In this document: positions 14,174 to 22,193 of the stretch, one piece after another
Layout: each line of letters begins with the position of its first letter
Position numbering within the stretch: the stretch's first letter is position 1
NCBI GenBank assembly: GCA_016193045.1
Contig: JACPSW010000043.1
Span: 1-33,090 of the forward strand
DNA from: Candidatus Rokuibacteriota bacterium
GTDB lineage: Bacteria > Methylomirabilota > Methylomirabilia > Rokubacteriales > CSP1-6
DNA: 33,090 nt
Direction of reading: 5' to 3'
Position numbers and translations under genes: made by a program
Notes under the pieces: generated by a model
Seen by the model: only the letters and a program-made list of their open reading frames with translations
Database searches by the model: none
Told to the model about the DNA's origin: nothing

Positions 14174-15564
14174 AGGCCCACTCTCGCTTCTTCGAGCAGT
14201 TGACGCTGGTCGGCGACCTGGTCCTGATCGCCGCCTGCTGGCTGCTCGCCTACTACCTCCGCTTTTGGCTCGGCCCGGTCCCCGTGTACCGCGGGGTCCC
14301 GCCGCTCCTGCCCTACCTCTACCTCCTCGCGCCGATCGTGGTCGTGTGGGCCGTGGCCTTCCGGGCCTTCGACCTCTATCGCCCGCGGCGTCTTGCGTCG
14401 CATTTCTCCGAATGGGTGGACGTCGCCAAGGCCTCCACCCTCGGCGGCCTGGTCCTGGTCGCCATCATGGAGTTTTTCTTCCGCTCCTTCGAGTTCTCCC
14501 GTCTGGTCATCGTCTACTTCTGGGTCCTCTCGATTGTCACGGTGAGCTTCTCGCGCGCCGTCTTCCGGGAGGCCATGCGGGTCGCCCGGCGCGGGGGATA
14601 CAACCTCCGCTACGCCGTCATCGTCGGGTCCGGGGAGGTCGCGGAGACCGTCATCGACCGCCTCCGGTTCCGGCCGGACGTCGGGATCCAGGTGTTGGGA
14701 GTCGTCGGCGACGACAAGGAGGGGCTCGGGCCCCAGGCGAAGTGGCTGGGGGGCTACGCGGACCTCCGGGCGGTCCTGGACGGCCAAACGGTGGACCACG
14801 TGATCCTGGCGCTGCCTCACGAGGACGTCGCGAGACTTCCGATGCTTCTCAACGAGATCGGGGATGACCCCGTGACGATCCACGTGGTTCCCGATATCAT
14901 CCGCTTCGCGTCCCTCCGGGGAGGCGTCGAGGAGTTCGAGGGGGTGCCCTTCATCCACCTCCGGGAGTCCCCCCTGTACGGCTGGAACCGCCTCTTCAAG
15001 CGCGGCTTCGACCTGGTCGTCGGGGGCCTGGCGCTCGCCCTGACCGCGCCCCTCATGGCGACAATCGCCGGCGTGATCAGGCTGACCTCGCCGGGGCCGG
15101 TCTTCTACCGGCAGGAGCGGATGGGGCTCGACGGCCAGCGCTTCCGGATGCTGAAGTTCCGGACCATGCCCGTGGACGCCGAAGCCCGGAGCGGCCCTGT
15201 GTGGGCGCGGCCCGATGATCCGCGGCGCACACGGCTGGGCGCCTTCCTGCGCCGGTTCAGCCTGGACGAGCTCCCCCAGCTCTGGAACGTGCTCCGCGGG
15301 GAGATGAGCCTCGTGGGCCCGCGCCCCGAGCGGCCGGTCTTCGTGGAGGAGTTCCGCCGGAAGATCCCCGGCTACATGCTGCGCCACAAGGTGAAGGCCG
15401 GGATCACCGGCTGGGCCCAGATCAACGGCTGGCGCGGCAACACCTCGCTCGAGCGGCGGATCGAGTATGACCTCTACTACATCGAGCGCTGGTCGCTCGG
15501 CTTCGATCTGAAGATCCTCTGGCTCACCCTGGTGCGCGTCTTCCGGGGTCAGAACGCCTATTGA
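14167..15564 (+). CDS. Undecaprenyl-phosphate sugar-1-phosphate transferase (WcaJ/WbaP type)
   Basis: The 465-aa polyisoprenyl-phosphate hexose-1-phosphate transferase begins at GTG 14167, overlapping the GT4 stop. There are four hydrophobic segments in the first 130 residues. A CoA-binding-like Rossmann domain (YAVIVGSGEVAETVI) follows. The catalytic sugar-transferase domain runs from about residue 276 (RGFDLVVGG), with KFRTMPVDAE, SLDELPQLWNVL, GEMSLVGPRPE and AGITGWAQINGWRG as signatures. It initiates repeat-unit synthesis by moving a sugar phosphate onto undecaprenyl phosphate at the inner membrane. The TTG of the next gene overlaps its stop. Confidence 0.96.
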   Translation: MLKAHSRFFEQLTLVGDLVLIAACWLLAYYLRFWLGPVPVYRGVPPLLPYLYLLAPIVVVWAVAFRAFDLYRPRRLASHFSEWVDVAKASTLGGLVLVAIMEFFFRSFEFSRLVIVYFWVLSIVTVSFSRAVFREAMRVARRGGYNLRYAVIVGSGEVAETVIDRLRFRPDVGIQVLGVVGDDKEGLGPQAKWLGGYADLRAVLDGQTVDHVILALPHEDVARLPMLLNEIGDDPVTIHVVPDIIRFASLRGGVEEFEGVPFIHLRESPLYGWNRLFKRGFDLVVGGLALALTAPLMATIAGVIRLTSPGPVFYRQERMGLDGQRFRMLKFRTMPVDAEARSGPVWARPDDPRRTRLGAFLRRFSLDELPQLWNVLRGEMSLVGPRPERPVFVEEFRRKIPGYMLRHKVKAGITGWAQINGWRGNTSLERRIEYDLYYIERWSLGFDLKILWLTLVRVFRGQNAY

Positions 15565-16778
15565 GTGACGCGCGATCCATCCGGCTTTGGGTCCTCGGCC
15601 TCTTCCTGGTCGGCCTCGCTTTTTCCATCACGCTCGCCGAGTCGATCCTGGCCGTCCTGGTCGCGCTCTGGCTCTTCGGCCTCCGTGACAAGGCCGCCCG
15701 CGCTCCCGAGAGCTTCCCGCTCGCCGGGCCGGTGCTGGCCTTCACGGCCGCGACGCTGCTCGCGGCGCTCCGTTCCGGGAACCCCTGGGCGAGCCTCCTC
15801 GGCGCGAAGGGCCTCCTGCTCGTCCTCGTCCTGTACGTCCTCGTGGCCGCGCTGCCGGACGCGGACGCCGCCGACCGGTTTCTCACCGGCCTGTTTCTCC
15901 TGGTGGCGGTCCACGCCGGGCTCGGCATTCTCCAGGTGACCCTGTGCCCCCCGCGGGAGCCGGCGGGCGTCCCCCTCCTCGGTCGCTTCTTCCACCGGTG
16001 CGACCGCGCCCACGGCTTCTTCAGCATCTACATGACGTTCGCGGGCGTGCTGAGCCTGATCCTCCTGGCGACCCTGCCCCGGCTCCTCGCCGAGCGTCGC
16101 AGCCGGCGGTGGTGGACACTTCTTCCCTGGGCGGTCTCGGGGCTGGGGTTCGTTCTCGCCTACACGCGCGGCGCCTGGCTCGGGTTGCTGGCGGGGGTGG
16201 CGGCGCTCTCGCTGTACCTGAGACGCCTGTGGCCGCTCGCGGCCGTCGGGGGCGTCCTGCTCCTGGCCCTGCTGCTGCTCCTCGCGTCCGGCGCCCTCCA
16301 GGAGCGGATCGCGCGGCTCGAGGACCCGGCGACCATTCGCGAGCGGCTCTATATGTGGGAGAGCGGGTGGGCGATCGTCCGGGATCATCCGCTGACGGGC
16401 GTGGGCCCCGGGCAGGTGAAGACCGTGTTCCCCCGCTACGCGCGGCCGGAGGCGCTCCGGAAGACCACCAGCCACGTCCACAACACGCCGCTCCAGATCC
16501 TGGCGGAGCGGGGCGTGCTCGGCCTGGCCGCCTGGCTCTGGATCTGGGTCGCGTTCTTCGCGCGGGCGGGACGGCTCCTGGGGCGGCTCGGCCCCCATCA
16601 GGGGCGCGAGCGCGGCCTGGTCGTCGGGAGCCTGGTGGCGATCGGAGGCTTTCTGGTGGCGGGGCTCTCCGAGTTCAACTTCGGGGACTCCGAGGTGGTG
16701 ATGGTGGCCTACGCCCTGATGGCCTTCCCCTTCGTCGTCGAGCGTGGGGTCATCAAGCGTGGGGTCAGGCATGCGTAA
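15561..16778 (+). CDS. O-antigen ligase/polymerase family membrane protein (Wzy_C type)
   Basis: The 405-aa protein probably starts at TTG 15561, overlapping the previous stop (TTGA). Around ten hydrophobic helices are visible. Wzy_C/WaaL hallmarks are YTRGAWLGLLAGV in the core and the large loop GVGPGQVKTVFPRY...SHVHNTPLQILAERG with the conserved His. It either ligates the glycan to a lipid or protein carrier or polymerises it at the periplasmic face; these cannot be told apart by sequence. The last dozen codons (ERGVIKRGVRHA) are encoded by repetitive DNA that continues past the stop. Confidence 0.9.
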   Translation: MSDARSIRLWVLGLFLVGLAFSITLAESILAVLVALWLFGLRDKAARAPESFPLAGPVLAFTAATLLAALRSGNPWASLLGAKGLLLVLVLYVLVAALPDADAADRFLTGLFLLVAVHAGLGILQVTLCPPREPAGVPLLGRFFHRCDRAHGFFSIYMTFAGVLSLILLATLPRLLAERRSRRWWTLLPWAVSGLGFVLAYTRGAWLGLLAGVAALSLYLRRLWPLAAVGGVLLLALLLLLASGALQERIARLEDPATIRERLYMWESGWAIVRDHPLTGVGPGQVKTVFPRYARPEALRKTTSHVHNTPLQILAERGVLGLAAWLWIWVAFFARAGRLLGRLGPHQGRERGLVVGSLVAIGGFLVAGLSEFNFGDSEVVMVAYALMAFPFVVERGVIKRGVRHA

Positions 16779-16823
16779 TTGCGTTACGGTGCGTTATGGG
16801 GTCAGGCATGCGTATTTGCGTTA
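16761..16823. repeat. 26-bp direct repeat pair at the 3' end of the ligase gene
   Basis: Copies lie at 16761-16786 and 16798-16823, with one mismatch and an 11-bp gap. Each begins GGGGTCAGGCATGCGTA and ends TTGCGTTA. The first copy contains the ligase stop codon. A shorter relative (AGCGTGGGGTCA) occurs just upstream. GGGGTCAGG sequences are familiar to me beside REP-associated Y1 transposases, but none is present here. Confidence 0.75.
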
Positions 16824-16828
16824 ACTAA

Positions 16829-16880
16829 CCCTCTCCCCCCCGGGGGGAGAGGGCAGGGCGAGGGGGTCAGGGTGAGGGCG
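16829..16880. repeat. Palindromic intergenic repeat, copy 1
   Basis: A perfect 12-bp inverted repeat, CCCTCTCCCCCC / GGGGGGAGAGGG, with a 1-base centre (16829-16853) is followed by a tail containing GGTGAGGG (16871-16878). It lies between the convergent ligase and anti-sigma genes. It could form a strong hairpin in either transcript but lacks a T-run, so it is not a classical intrinsic terminator. Related copies are at 18950-19019 and 22194-22265. Confidence 0.75.
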
Positions 16881-16884
16881 GTGC

Positions 16885-17592
16885 TTAGCTCGTGGGTCGG
16901 GGCTCAGTGCCCTGCCGGACCTTCAGGAAGACCTGCTTGAAGCGCGCCAGATCCTGCTCGGACACGAGGTCGGAGATCAGGAAGCAGGCAAGGTCCTTCT
17001 GCTTCCAGGCGAAGATCGACCAGCCCTCCATCTGGGTGAGGAGCGGCTGGTAGCCGTCGATCTTGACCCGCCCCTGCTTCGGCAGGGTCATTCCCGCCCC
17101 GGGGAGCAGCGTGTACGTCAGCGTGTGCCCTTCCGTGTCCTTGTAGGTGAGGGCGAGGGCCCGCCGCCCTTCGACGACCAGCGGTTCGGCGTTGATGAGC
17201 TGGATCTCATCGTCCCCCTGGAAGAGCCAGGAGAGCCCGATCCCCGTCTGCTCCATGATCTGCGGGAGCGCCGCCGGCACCGCCTCCGGGCGCGCCTCGC
17301 CCCACATCAGGCTCCGCGCGTGCTGGGAGAGCACGGCGCTGACGACGGAGCGAAACGGATCCGGTTCCACGGGGCGCGGGAGCAGCGGGAGCGCCACGAG
17401 CCCCAGGACCATGGCGGTGGCGAGCGCGCTCAGGGCCGGCGCCCACCAGAACGCGCGGCGGGGCGGGGCGGCCGCCTGGAGGATCGTCGCTCGCAGGCGC
17501 GGCGGGGGCACGTGGCGCGGGAGGCGCTCCGCCAGCAGGCGCCGGAACCGCGCCTCCTCCCCCGGGTCTTCTCTCGGCTGGTCGGACGTCAT
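16885..17592 (-). CDS. Transmembrane anti-sigma factor
   Basis: I start at ATG 17592 (a TTG at 17610 is possible). The 235-aa protein has a cytoplasmic N-terminal region of about 47 residues, a single membrane helix (about 48-71) and a periplasmic domain of about 160 residues. That sensor domain resembles those of RskA/MucB-like regulators (YKDTEGHTLTYTLLPGAG, GWSIFAWKQKDLACFLISD). The zinc-binding HxxxCxxC found in many anti-sigmas is absent; the only Cys is in the periplasmic part. It follows an ECF sigma gene on the same strand, so it most likely sequesters that factor. Confidence 0.75.
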   Translation of the reverse strand: MTSDQPREDPGEEARFRRLLAERLPRHVPPPRLRATILQAAAPPRRAFWWAPALSALATAMVLGLVALPLLPRPVEPDPFRSVVSAVLSQHARSLMWGEARPEAVPAALPQIMEQTGIGLSWLFQGDDEIQLINAEPLVVEGRRALALTYKDTEGHTLTYTLLPGAGMTLPKQGRVKIDGYQPLLTQMEGWSIFAWKQKDLACFLISDLVSEQDLARFKQVFLKVRQGTEPRPTS

Positions 17593-17689
17593 CGCCTCGT
17601 GCGACTCCAACTTATCTCGCCAGCGCCGCAGGACCTGCCGCCGGCTTGCCTCACTTCGCGGCCGGGCTCCGACACCCGTTCACCCCCTC

Positions 17690-17710
17690 CCCCAGTTCGC
17701 CGAACTGGGG
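17690..17710. repeat. Hairpin between sigma and anti-sigma genes
   Basis: A perfect 10-bp inverted repeat CCCCAGTTCG / CGAACTGGGG around a single C sits in the 220-nt gap separating the two genes. In RNA it would form a stem of about 8-9 pairs with a short loop. There is no T-run. It may attenuate or process the transcript and so set the sigma to anti-sigma ratio. The rest of the gap shows no gene. Confidence 0.6.
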
Positions 17711-17812
17711 CAGGAGAGTGAAGGGGTCCCACTCCGCCGGACCGCTCCGGAGGCAGCGCCGGCGTCACCCGCGGCGCTGGGATCTGGTTCGGCGACATTA
17801 CTCGGACCCCCA

Positions 17813-18337
17813 CTAGCTCTTGAACTCCTGGCCATAGTCCTTCAGAAATCCCCGCAGCCGCTCCTTGGCGCGGAAGATGCGGGACTTCACCGTCCCCACC
17901 GGGCATCCCATGATCTCGGCGACCTCCTCCAGGGCCAGGCCCTCGAACTCCGCGAGGATGAGGATGGTCCGAAACTCCTCGGGCAGCCGGGCGATCGCCC
18001 GCCCCAGGTCCGTCTCGGTCTCCAGCGCGGTGCCGTCCTTCTGGGGAGCGTCGTGGAACATGGTCTCTCGCTCGGTGTCCAGGTCACCCTCGTCGAGGAA
18101 CGCCGGCTCGCGCTCCCGGTGGCGGTAGAAGGTGAGGAACGTATTCCTCAAGATTTGAAACATCCAGGCCCGCAGATTGGTTCCCGACTGGAAGCGGTGG
18201 GCGAAGCGGAAGGCGCGGAGGTACGTCTCCTGGACCAGGTCCTCGGCCTGAGGGCCGTTCCGGGTGAGGTAGACGGCCAGGTTGTAGAGGGCGTTGAGGT
18301 GCTCGAGGGCTAGGCGCTGGAACTCGGGATCAGCCAT
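17813..18337 (-). CDS. ECF-type sigma-70 family RNA polymerase sigma factor
   Basis: The 174 aa contain region 2 (NLAVYLTRNGPQAEDLVQET, then AFRFAHRFQSGTNLRAWMF, with the -10-recognition helix) and region 4 (LPEEFRTILILAEFEGLALE, EIMGCPVGTVKSRIFRAKER with the helix-turn-helix). The acidic linker between them (EGDLDTERETMF) is typical. Length and two-domain structure define an ECF (group 4) sigma. It begins 9 nt after folK in the leftward operon and is followed by its presumed anti-sigma. Confidence 0.95.
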   Translation of the reverse strand: MADPEFQRLALEHLNALYNLAVYLTRNGPQAEDLVQETYLRAFRFAHRFQSGTNLRAWMFQILRNTFLTFYRHREREPAFLDEGDLDTERETMFHDAPQKDGTALETETDLGRAIARLPEEFRTILILAEFEGLALEEVAEIMGCPVGTVKSRIFRAKERLRGFLKDYGQEFKS

Positions 18338-18346
18338 GCGCGCGCG

Positions 18347-18889
18347 CTACCACCACGCGCCGGGGAGGTCGGCGGGCACGACCTGGTGATCGTCCTCCAG
18401 CCCCTCCAGGAGCTCGCGGACGGTCTGGTACAGGACCGGGTGCTCGAGTTCCGGCGCGAGATCGGCCAGGGGCTGCAGGACGAATCCCCGCTCGTGCATC
18501 AGGAGGTGCGGGATATGGAGGTCGTCCGAGGCGCTGATGACCTCTTCCCCGTACAGCAGGATGTCGATATCCAGGGCGCGGGGCTCGTACCGGCCGGCCT
18601 CCGGGGAGGCGCCCGAGCGCACCCGGCCGAGGGCGGCCTCGATCTCCTGGGTCGCCGACAGGAGCGCGGCGGGGGCGAGGGTGGTCTCGATGGCCGCCAC
18701 GCAGTTGAGGAACCATCCCGCGCGATTCCCGATCTGTCCCGGCGCGCGCTCCCAGGGCTCGGTCTCGTAGAGGCGGGAGACCTCCAGCAGCCGGATCCCC
18801 TCTGCGGTCCTCAGGCGCTGGATCGCCGCCTGGAGGGTCTCGAGGCGCTCGCCGAGATTGGACCCGATGCTCAGGAAGACCCGCGCCAC
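18347..18889 (-). CDS. folK: 2-amino-4-hydroxy-6-hydroxymethyldihydropteridine pyrophosphokinase
   Basis: The enzyme transfers pyrophosphate from ATP to hydroxymethyldihydropterin in folate synthesis. The start is GTG 18889, giving the standard opening VARVFLSIGSNLGERLETL; an upstream ORF extension encodes only repeat-derived sequence. Family signatures are YETEPW at 41-46, FLNCVAAIET near 60-69, and RALDIDILLYG at 104-114 with the Mg-binding D107 and D109, then HIPH and MHERGFVLQPL. The length of 180 aa is normal. It sits downstream of folB, the preceding pathway step, separated by a palindromic repeat. Confidence 0.95.
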   Translation of the reverse strand: MARVFLSIGSNLGERLETLQAAIQRLRTAEGIRLLEVSRLYETEPWERAPGQIGNRAGWFLNCVAAIETTLAPAALLSATQEIEAALGRVRSGASPEAGRYEPRALDIDILLYGEEVISASDDLHIPHLLMHERGFVLQPLADLAPELEHPVLYQTVRELLEGLEDDHQVVPADLPGAWW

Positions 18890-18949
18890 CCTATCTGTTC
18901 CTTTCTCCCTTCTACCTTCATCCCTTCCACCCCTCACCCCACTTATAAT

Positions 18950-19019
18950 CCCCTCACCTTCATCCTCTCCCCCCCTCCCCCTGCCTCTCCCCAGTGGGGA
19001 GAGGAGAAGAGGTGAGGGG
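18950..19019. repeat. Palindromic intergenic repeat, copy 2 (folB-folK gap)
   Basis: Nested inverted repeats: an inner CCTCTCCCC / GGGGAGAGG (18984-19004, loop AGT) and outer CCCCTCACC (18950-18958) / GGTGAGGGG (19011-19019). It abuts the folB stop codon and fills most of the 130-nt gap before folK. It has the same core and flank as copies 1 and 3. Confidence 0.75.
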
Positions 19020-19379
19020 CTACCGCTTCCTCGTGATCTCCACTCCCGGGGTTCCGTGCAGCCCATCCATGGGTGGCGTCAGCTTCCTAACGCGGACGCG
19101 CGCCTCCCGTACGGGGAATTCCCGCAGGATCGCGTCAGCCAGCAGTCCCGCGAGCCGCTCGAGCAGGTTGACGCGGCCCTTCGTCCCGATCTCGATGATG
19201 CGCCGCGCCACCAGGCCGTAGTCCACGGTGGCCCCCAGGTCGTCGGACAGCGACGCGGGGGTCAGATCGAGCGCGAGTTCGACGTCCACCGAGAACCACG
19301 CTCCGGCACTCTGCTGAGCCTTCGTCACCCCATGGTGGCCGAAGAACCGCACGTTCTCGAGGAAGATTGTATCACTCAG
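19020..19379 (-). CDS. folB: Dihydroneopterin aldolase, probable CTG start
   Basis: It converts dihydroneopterin to hydroxymethyldihydropterin. The frame [17 protein letters not shown] matches the family N terminus, with VDYG (Tyr54), LLERLA (Glu74) and RKLTPPM (Lys99) as active-site positions. No ATG, GTG or TTG occurs where the first strand begins. A CTG at 19379 overlaps the dapL stop (CTGA), mimicking the ATGA/GTGA/TTGA overlaps elsewhere, and gives 119 aa, the usual size. The alternative GTG at 19352 would remove the first beta strand. The start is therefore inferred; the gene itself is secure. Confidence 0.9.
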   Translation of the reverse strand: MSDTIFLENVRFFGHHGVTKAQQSAGAWFSVDVELALDLTPASLSDDLGATVDYGLVARRIIEIGTKGRVNLLERLAGLLADAILREFPVREARVRVRKLTPPMDGLHGTPGVEITRKR

Positions 19380-20539
19380 AGTTTGAGCCTCTTGAGGCGC
19401 TCCATGGCCTCGCCGAGCCGGGCCTGCTCCACCGTGAGGGCGATCCGGTAGAAGCCTTCGCCGGAGGGGCCGAACCCCACGCCGGGGGTCACGACGACGC
19501 CCACCTCCTCCAGGAGCCGCGTGGCGAAGCTCCGCGAGTCCAGCCCGCCGGGGACCGGCGCCCACACGAAGAAGGTGCCCTTGGGGACGTCCACCTCCCA
19601 CCCGAGCCGCCTGAGCCCCGCGACCACGATATTTCGCCGTGCCTCGTAGGTCCGCCGATACTGCTCGGGCAAGTCCTGGGACCCGGTCAGGGCGGCGGTT
19701 CCGGCGATCTGCACGGCCTGGAAGACCCCCGAATCCACGTTGGTCTTGACCGCGCCGAGGCCCGCGACGGCCTCCCGGTTCCCCACGCAGAAGCCCAGCC
19801 GCCAGCCGGTCATGGAGTACGTCTTCGAGAGCGAGTGGAACTCCACCCCCACCTCGCGCGCGCCCTCGACCTCGAGCAGGCTCGGCGGCTCGAAGCCGTC
19901 GAACTTGAGCTCCGAGTACATGAGGTCGTGGCAGACCAGGATCCCGTGGCGGCGGGCGAAGGCCACCACGCGGGCGAAGAAGTCGCGGGTCGCCACGGCC
20001 GCGGTGGGATTGTTGGGGTAGTTCAGGTACATGAGCTTCGCGCGGCGGGCCGTCTCCGCGGGGATCGCGTCGAGATCCGGCAGGAACCCGTTCTCGCGCC
20101 GGAGGGGCATCCAGTGCGCGTCCCCGCCCGCAAACCACGTGCCCGCGGCGTAGACGGGATAGCCCGGGTCCGGAACGAGGACCACGTCCCCCGGGTTCAC
20201 GAAGGCCAGGGGGATGTGGGCCGTCCCCTCCTTGGAGCCGATGAGGGTGAGGACCTCCTGCTCGGGATCGAGCCTGACGTTGAACCGTTTCGCGTACCAA
20301 TCCGCCACGGCCTGGCGGTAGGCGAGCATCCCCTCGTAGGAGGGGTAGCGGTGATTCGCCGGATCTTCGGCGGCCTTCTGGAGGGCCTGGATGATGTGGG
20401 GCGGTGTCGGGAGGTCAGGGTCGCCGATCCCCAGGTCGATGACGTCCACGCCCCGCGCGCGGACCTCGCGCTTCTTCCGGTCGATCTCGGCGAAGAGGTA
20501 CGGGGGCAGGCGCTTCAGGCGCTCGGCGATCTCCGGCAT
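19376..20539 (-). CDS. dapL: LL-diaminopimelate aminotransferase-type class I/II aminotransferase
   Basis: A PLP enzyme that probably converts tetrahydrodipicolinate directly to LL-diaminopimelate using glutamate. The start ATG 20539 is chosen over 20572 because GGAGGT (20547-20552) lies 7 nt upstream. The 387-aa protein opens [20 protein letters not shown], typical of DapL. It has [18 protein letters not shown] at 173-180, the PLP lysine K239 in [12 protein letters not shown] and R247. Specificity is supported by the adjacent dapB, dapA and lysA; related enzymes can be other aminotransferases. folB overlaps its stop. Confidence 0.88.
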   Translation of the reverse strand: MPEIAERLKRLPPYLFAEIDRKKREVRARGVDVIDLGIGDPDLPTPPHIIQALQKAAEDPANHRYPSYEGMLAYRQAVADWYAKRFNVRLDPEQEVLTLIGSKEGTAHIPLAFVNPGDVVLVPDPGYPVYAAGTWFAGGDAHWMPLRRENGFLPDLDAIPAETARRAKLMYLNYPNNPTAAVATRDFFARVVAFARRHGILVCHDLMYSELKFDGFEPPSLLEVEGAREVGVEFHSLSKTYSMTGWRLGFCVGNREAVAGLGAVKTNVDSGVFQAVQIAGTAALTGSQDLPEQYRRTYEARRNIVVAGLRRLGWEVDVPKGTFFVWAPVPGGLDSRSFATRLLEEVGVVVTPGVGFGPSGEGFYRIALTVEQARLGEAMERLKRLKL

Positions 20540-20588
20540 CAGAGGCACCTCCGGCCACACAGATTCGTCCAATCAGCGTGGCCCGGCA

Positions 20589-21347
20589 CTAGAGGCGCAC
20601 CACCGAGTTCTTCAGGCTGCCGACCCCCTCGATCCTCACCTCGACCTTGTCTCCGGGCTGCATGGGGCCGATGCCCGAGGGTGTGCCCGTGGCGATCAGG
20701 TCGCCCGGCAGGAGGGTCATCACCTGCGAGATCCTGGCGACGACGTCCTCCAGGGGGAAGATGAAGTGCTTGGTGTTGGAGGCCTGCCTGCGCTCCTCGT
20801 TGAGATAGGCTTCGACGTCCACCCCGTTCGGATCGATGTCCGTCGCGATGCACGGCCCCACCGGGCAGAACGTGTCGAAGGACTTGGCGCGGGTCCACTG
20901 GCCGTCCTTCCGCTGGAGGTCGCGGGCGGTCACATCGTTCACGCAGGTGTAGCCGAGCACGTACTCGCGCGCGCGCTCGGGGTGGACGTTCCGGCAGCGC
21001 TTCTTGATCACGATGCCCAGCTCCGCCTCGTAGTCCACGCGCTGCGACAGGGCCGGGTACACGATCGGGTCATCGGGCCCGATCAGCGCCGTGGGAGGCT
21101 TGAGGAAGAGGATCGGCTCCTCCGGAATGGGCGCGTTGAGCTCCTGGGCGTGATCCCGGTAGTTGAGCCCCACCGCGATGATCTTCGAGGGGACCACGGG
21201 AGCCAGCAGCACGACTTGCTTGAGCGGAAACTTCTTCCGCCCGCGCCTGAAGGTCCCGAAGGGCGTTCCCGAATACTCCACCACGCGGGCGCCCTCGAGG
21301 ACGCCGTAACGTGTCCTGCCGCCGGCCTTGAACCTCACGATCTTCAT
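20589..21347 (-). CDS. Fumarylacetoacetate hydrolase (FAH) family protein
   Basis: The 252 aa are preceded by AAGGAG at good spacing. FAH-fold signatures are IIAVGLNYRDHAQE, PILFLKPPTALIGP, DYEAELGIVI (metal-binding acidic residues), GYTCVNDVTARDLQ, KSFDTFCPVGPCI and the C-terminal GDLIATGTPSGIG. The family hydrolyses acylpyruvates or related 1,3-diketo acids, or decarboxylates oxaloacetate. The substrate here is unknown. Its position between dapB and dapL is not explained by the lysine pathway; removal of a reactive side product such as an oxo-acid is only a speculation. Confidence 0.93.
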   Translation of the reverse strand: MKIVRFKAGGRTRYGVLEGARVVEYSGTPFGTFRRGRKKFPLKQVVLLAPVVPSKIIAVGLNYRDHAQELNAPIPEEPILFLKPPTALIGPDDPIVYPALSQRVDYEAELGIVIKKRCRNVHPERAREYVLGYTCVNDVTARDLQRKDGQWTRAKSFDTFCPVGPCIATDIDPNGVDVEAYLNEERRQASNTKHFIFPLEDVVARISQVMTLLPGDLIATGTPSGIGPMQPGDKVEVRIEGVGSLKNSVVRL

Positions 21348-21370
21348 GACTCGCTCCTTGCCTCCGAGGA

Positions 21371-22174
21371 TTACTTGAGGCCCAGGACGTCCTGCATCGA
21401 ATAGAGCCCCGGCGGCGCGCCCGCGATGAACCGCGCGGCCCGGATCGCTCCCCGGGCGAACGTATCGCGACTGTGAGCGCGGTGCGTCAGCTCGAGCCGC
21501 TCGCCGAGGTTGCCGAAGGTCACGGTGTGCTCGCCCACGACGTCGCCCGACCGCAGCGAGAGGAGCCCGATCTCGTCGCGCGTGCGCTCCCCCGGCGTCC
21601 CCTGCCGCCCGTACACGGCGACCCGGCTCAGGTCCCGCCCCAGGGCGCCGGCGATCACCTCGGCCATGCGGAGCGCCGTGCCGCTCGGGGCATCCTTCTT
21701 GAAGCGGTGGTGGATCTCGGTGATCTCCACGTCGTACTCGTCCCCCAGGGTCTGGGCCATCTGGGCCAGGAGCCTGAAGGCCAGGTTGACGCCGACGCTC
21801 ATGTTGGGCGAGACGAGGATGGGAGCCTTCTCGGCCAGCCGCGCGATCTCCTCCCGCTGAGGGGCCGTGAAGCCCGTGGTCCCGATGACGGCGCGGCCGC
21901 CGCCCCGGGCGACGATGCGGAGATGCTCGAGCGTGGCCTCGGGGACCGAGAACTCGACGAGGATCCGGTCGCGCGTCAGGACCGCGGGCGGGGCGGCCGT
22001 GATCGGAACGCCGAGCCGGCCGATCCCCGCGGCCTCACCGGCATCCCGTCCCAGCGCGGCGTGGCCGGGCGCCTCCAGGGCGCCCACCAGGGCGAGGTCC
22101 GGGGCGTCCGCCAGGCAGGCGATGACACGGCATCCCATCCGGCCGGCGGCGCCGGCGACAACCACCTCAACCAT
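21371..22174 (-). CDS. dapB: 4-hydroxy-tetrahydrodipicolinate reductase
   Basis: Reduces the DapA product with NAD(P)H in lysine/diaminopimelate synthesis. The 267-aa protein has the nucleotide-binding GAAGRMG at 8-14, IGTTGF near 98-102, SPNMSVGVN near 122-130, and the substrate/catalytic motif EIHHRFKKDAPSGTA at 153-167 with His155/156 and Lys160. The length matches the family. It follows dapA after a 111-nt gap occupied by a palindromic repeat. Confidence 0.97.
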   Translation of the reverse strand: MVEVVVAGAAGRMGCRVIACLADAPDLALVGALEAPGHAALGRDAGEAAGIGRLGVPITAAPPAVLTRDRILVEFSVPEATLEHLRIVARGGGRAVIGTTGFTAPQREEIARLAEKAPILVSPNMSVGVNLAFRLLAQMAQTLGDEYDVEITEIHHRFKKDAPSGTALRMAEVIAGALGRDLSRVAVYGRQGTPGERTRDEIGLLSLRSGDVVGEHTVTFGNLGERLELTHRAHSRDTFARGAIRAARFIAGAPPGLYSMQDVLGLK

Positions 22175-22193
22175 TAATGGTGCTCCGGTGTGT

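Noticed and set aside
14086..15387. 433-aa minus-strand ORF opposite the sugar-phosphate transferase
   Set aside because: It is a mirror of a well-conserved gene in high-GC DNA, dominated by His, Asp, Arg and Pro with no recognisable domain.
16761..16823. Possible CRISPR array
   Set aside because: Only two copies with an 11-bp gap, no further units and no cas genes.
16829..16853. Classical intrinsic terminator between the ligase and anti-sigma genes
   Set aside because: The stem is strong but no T-run follows on either strand, and the same palindrome occurs within operons.
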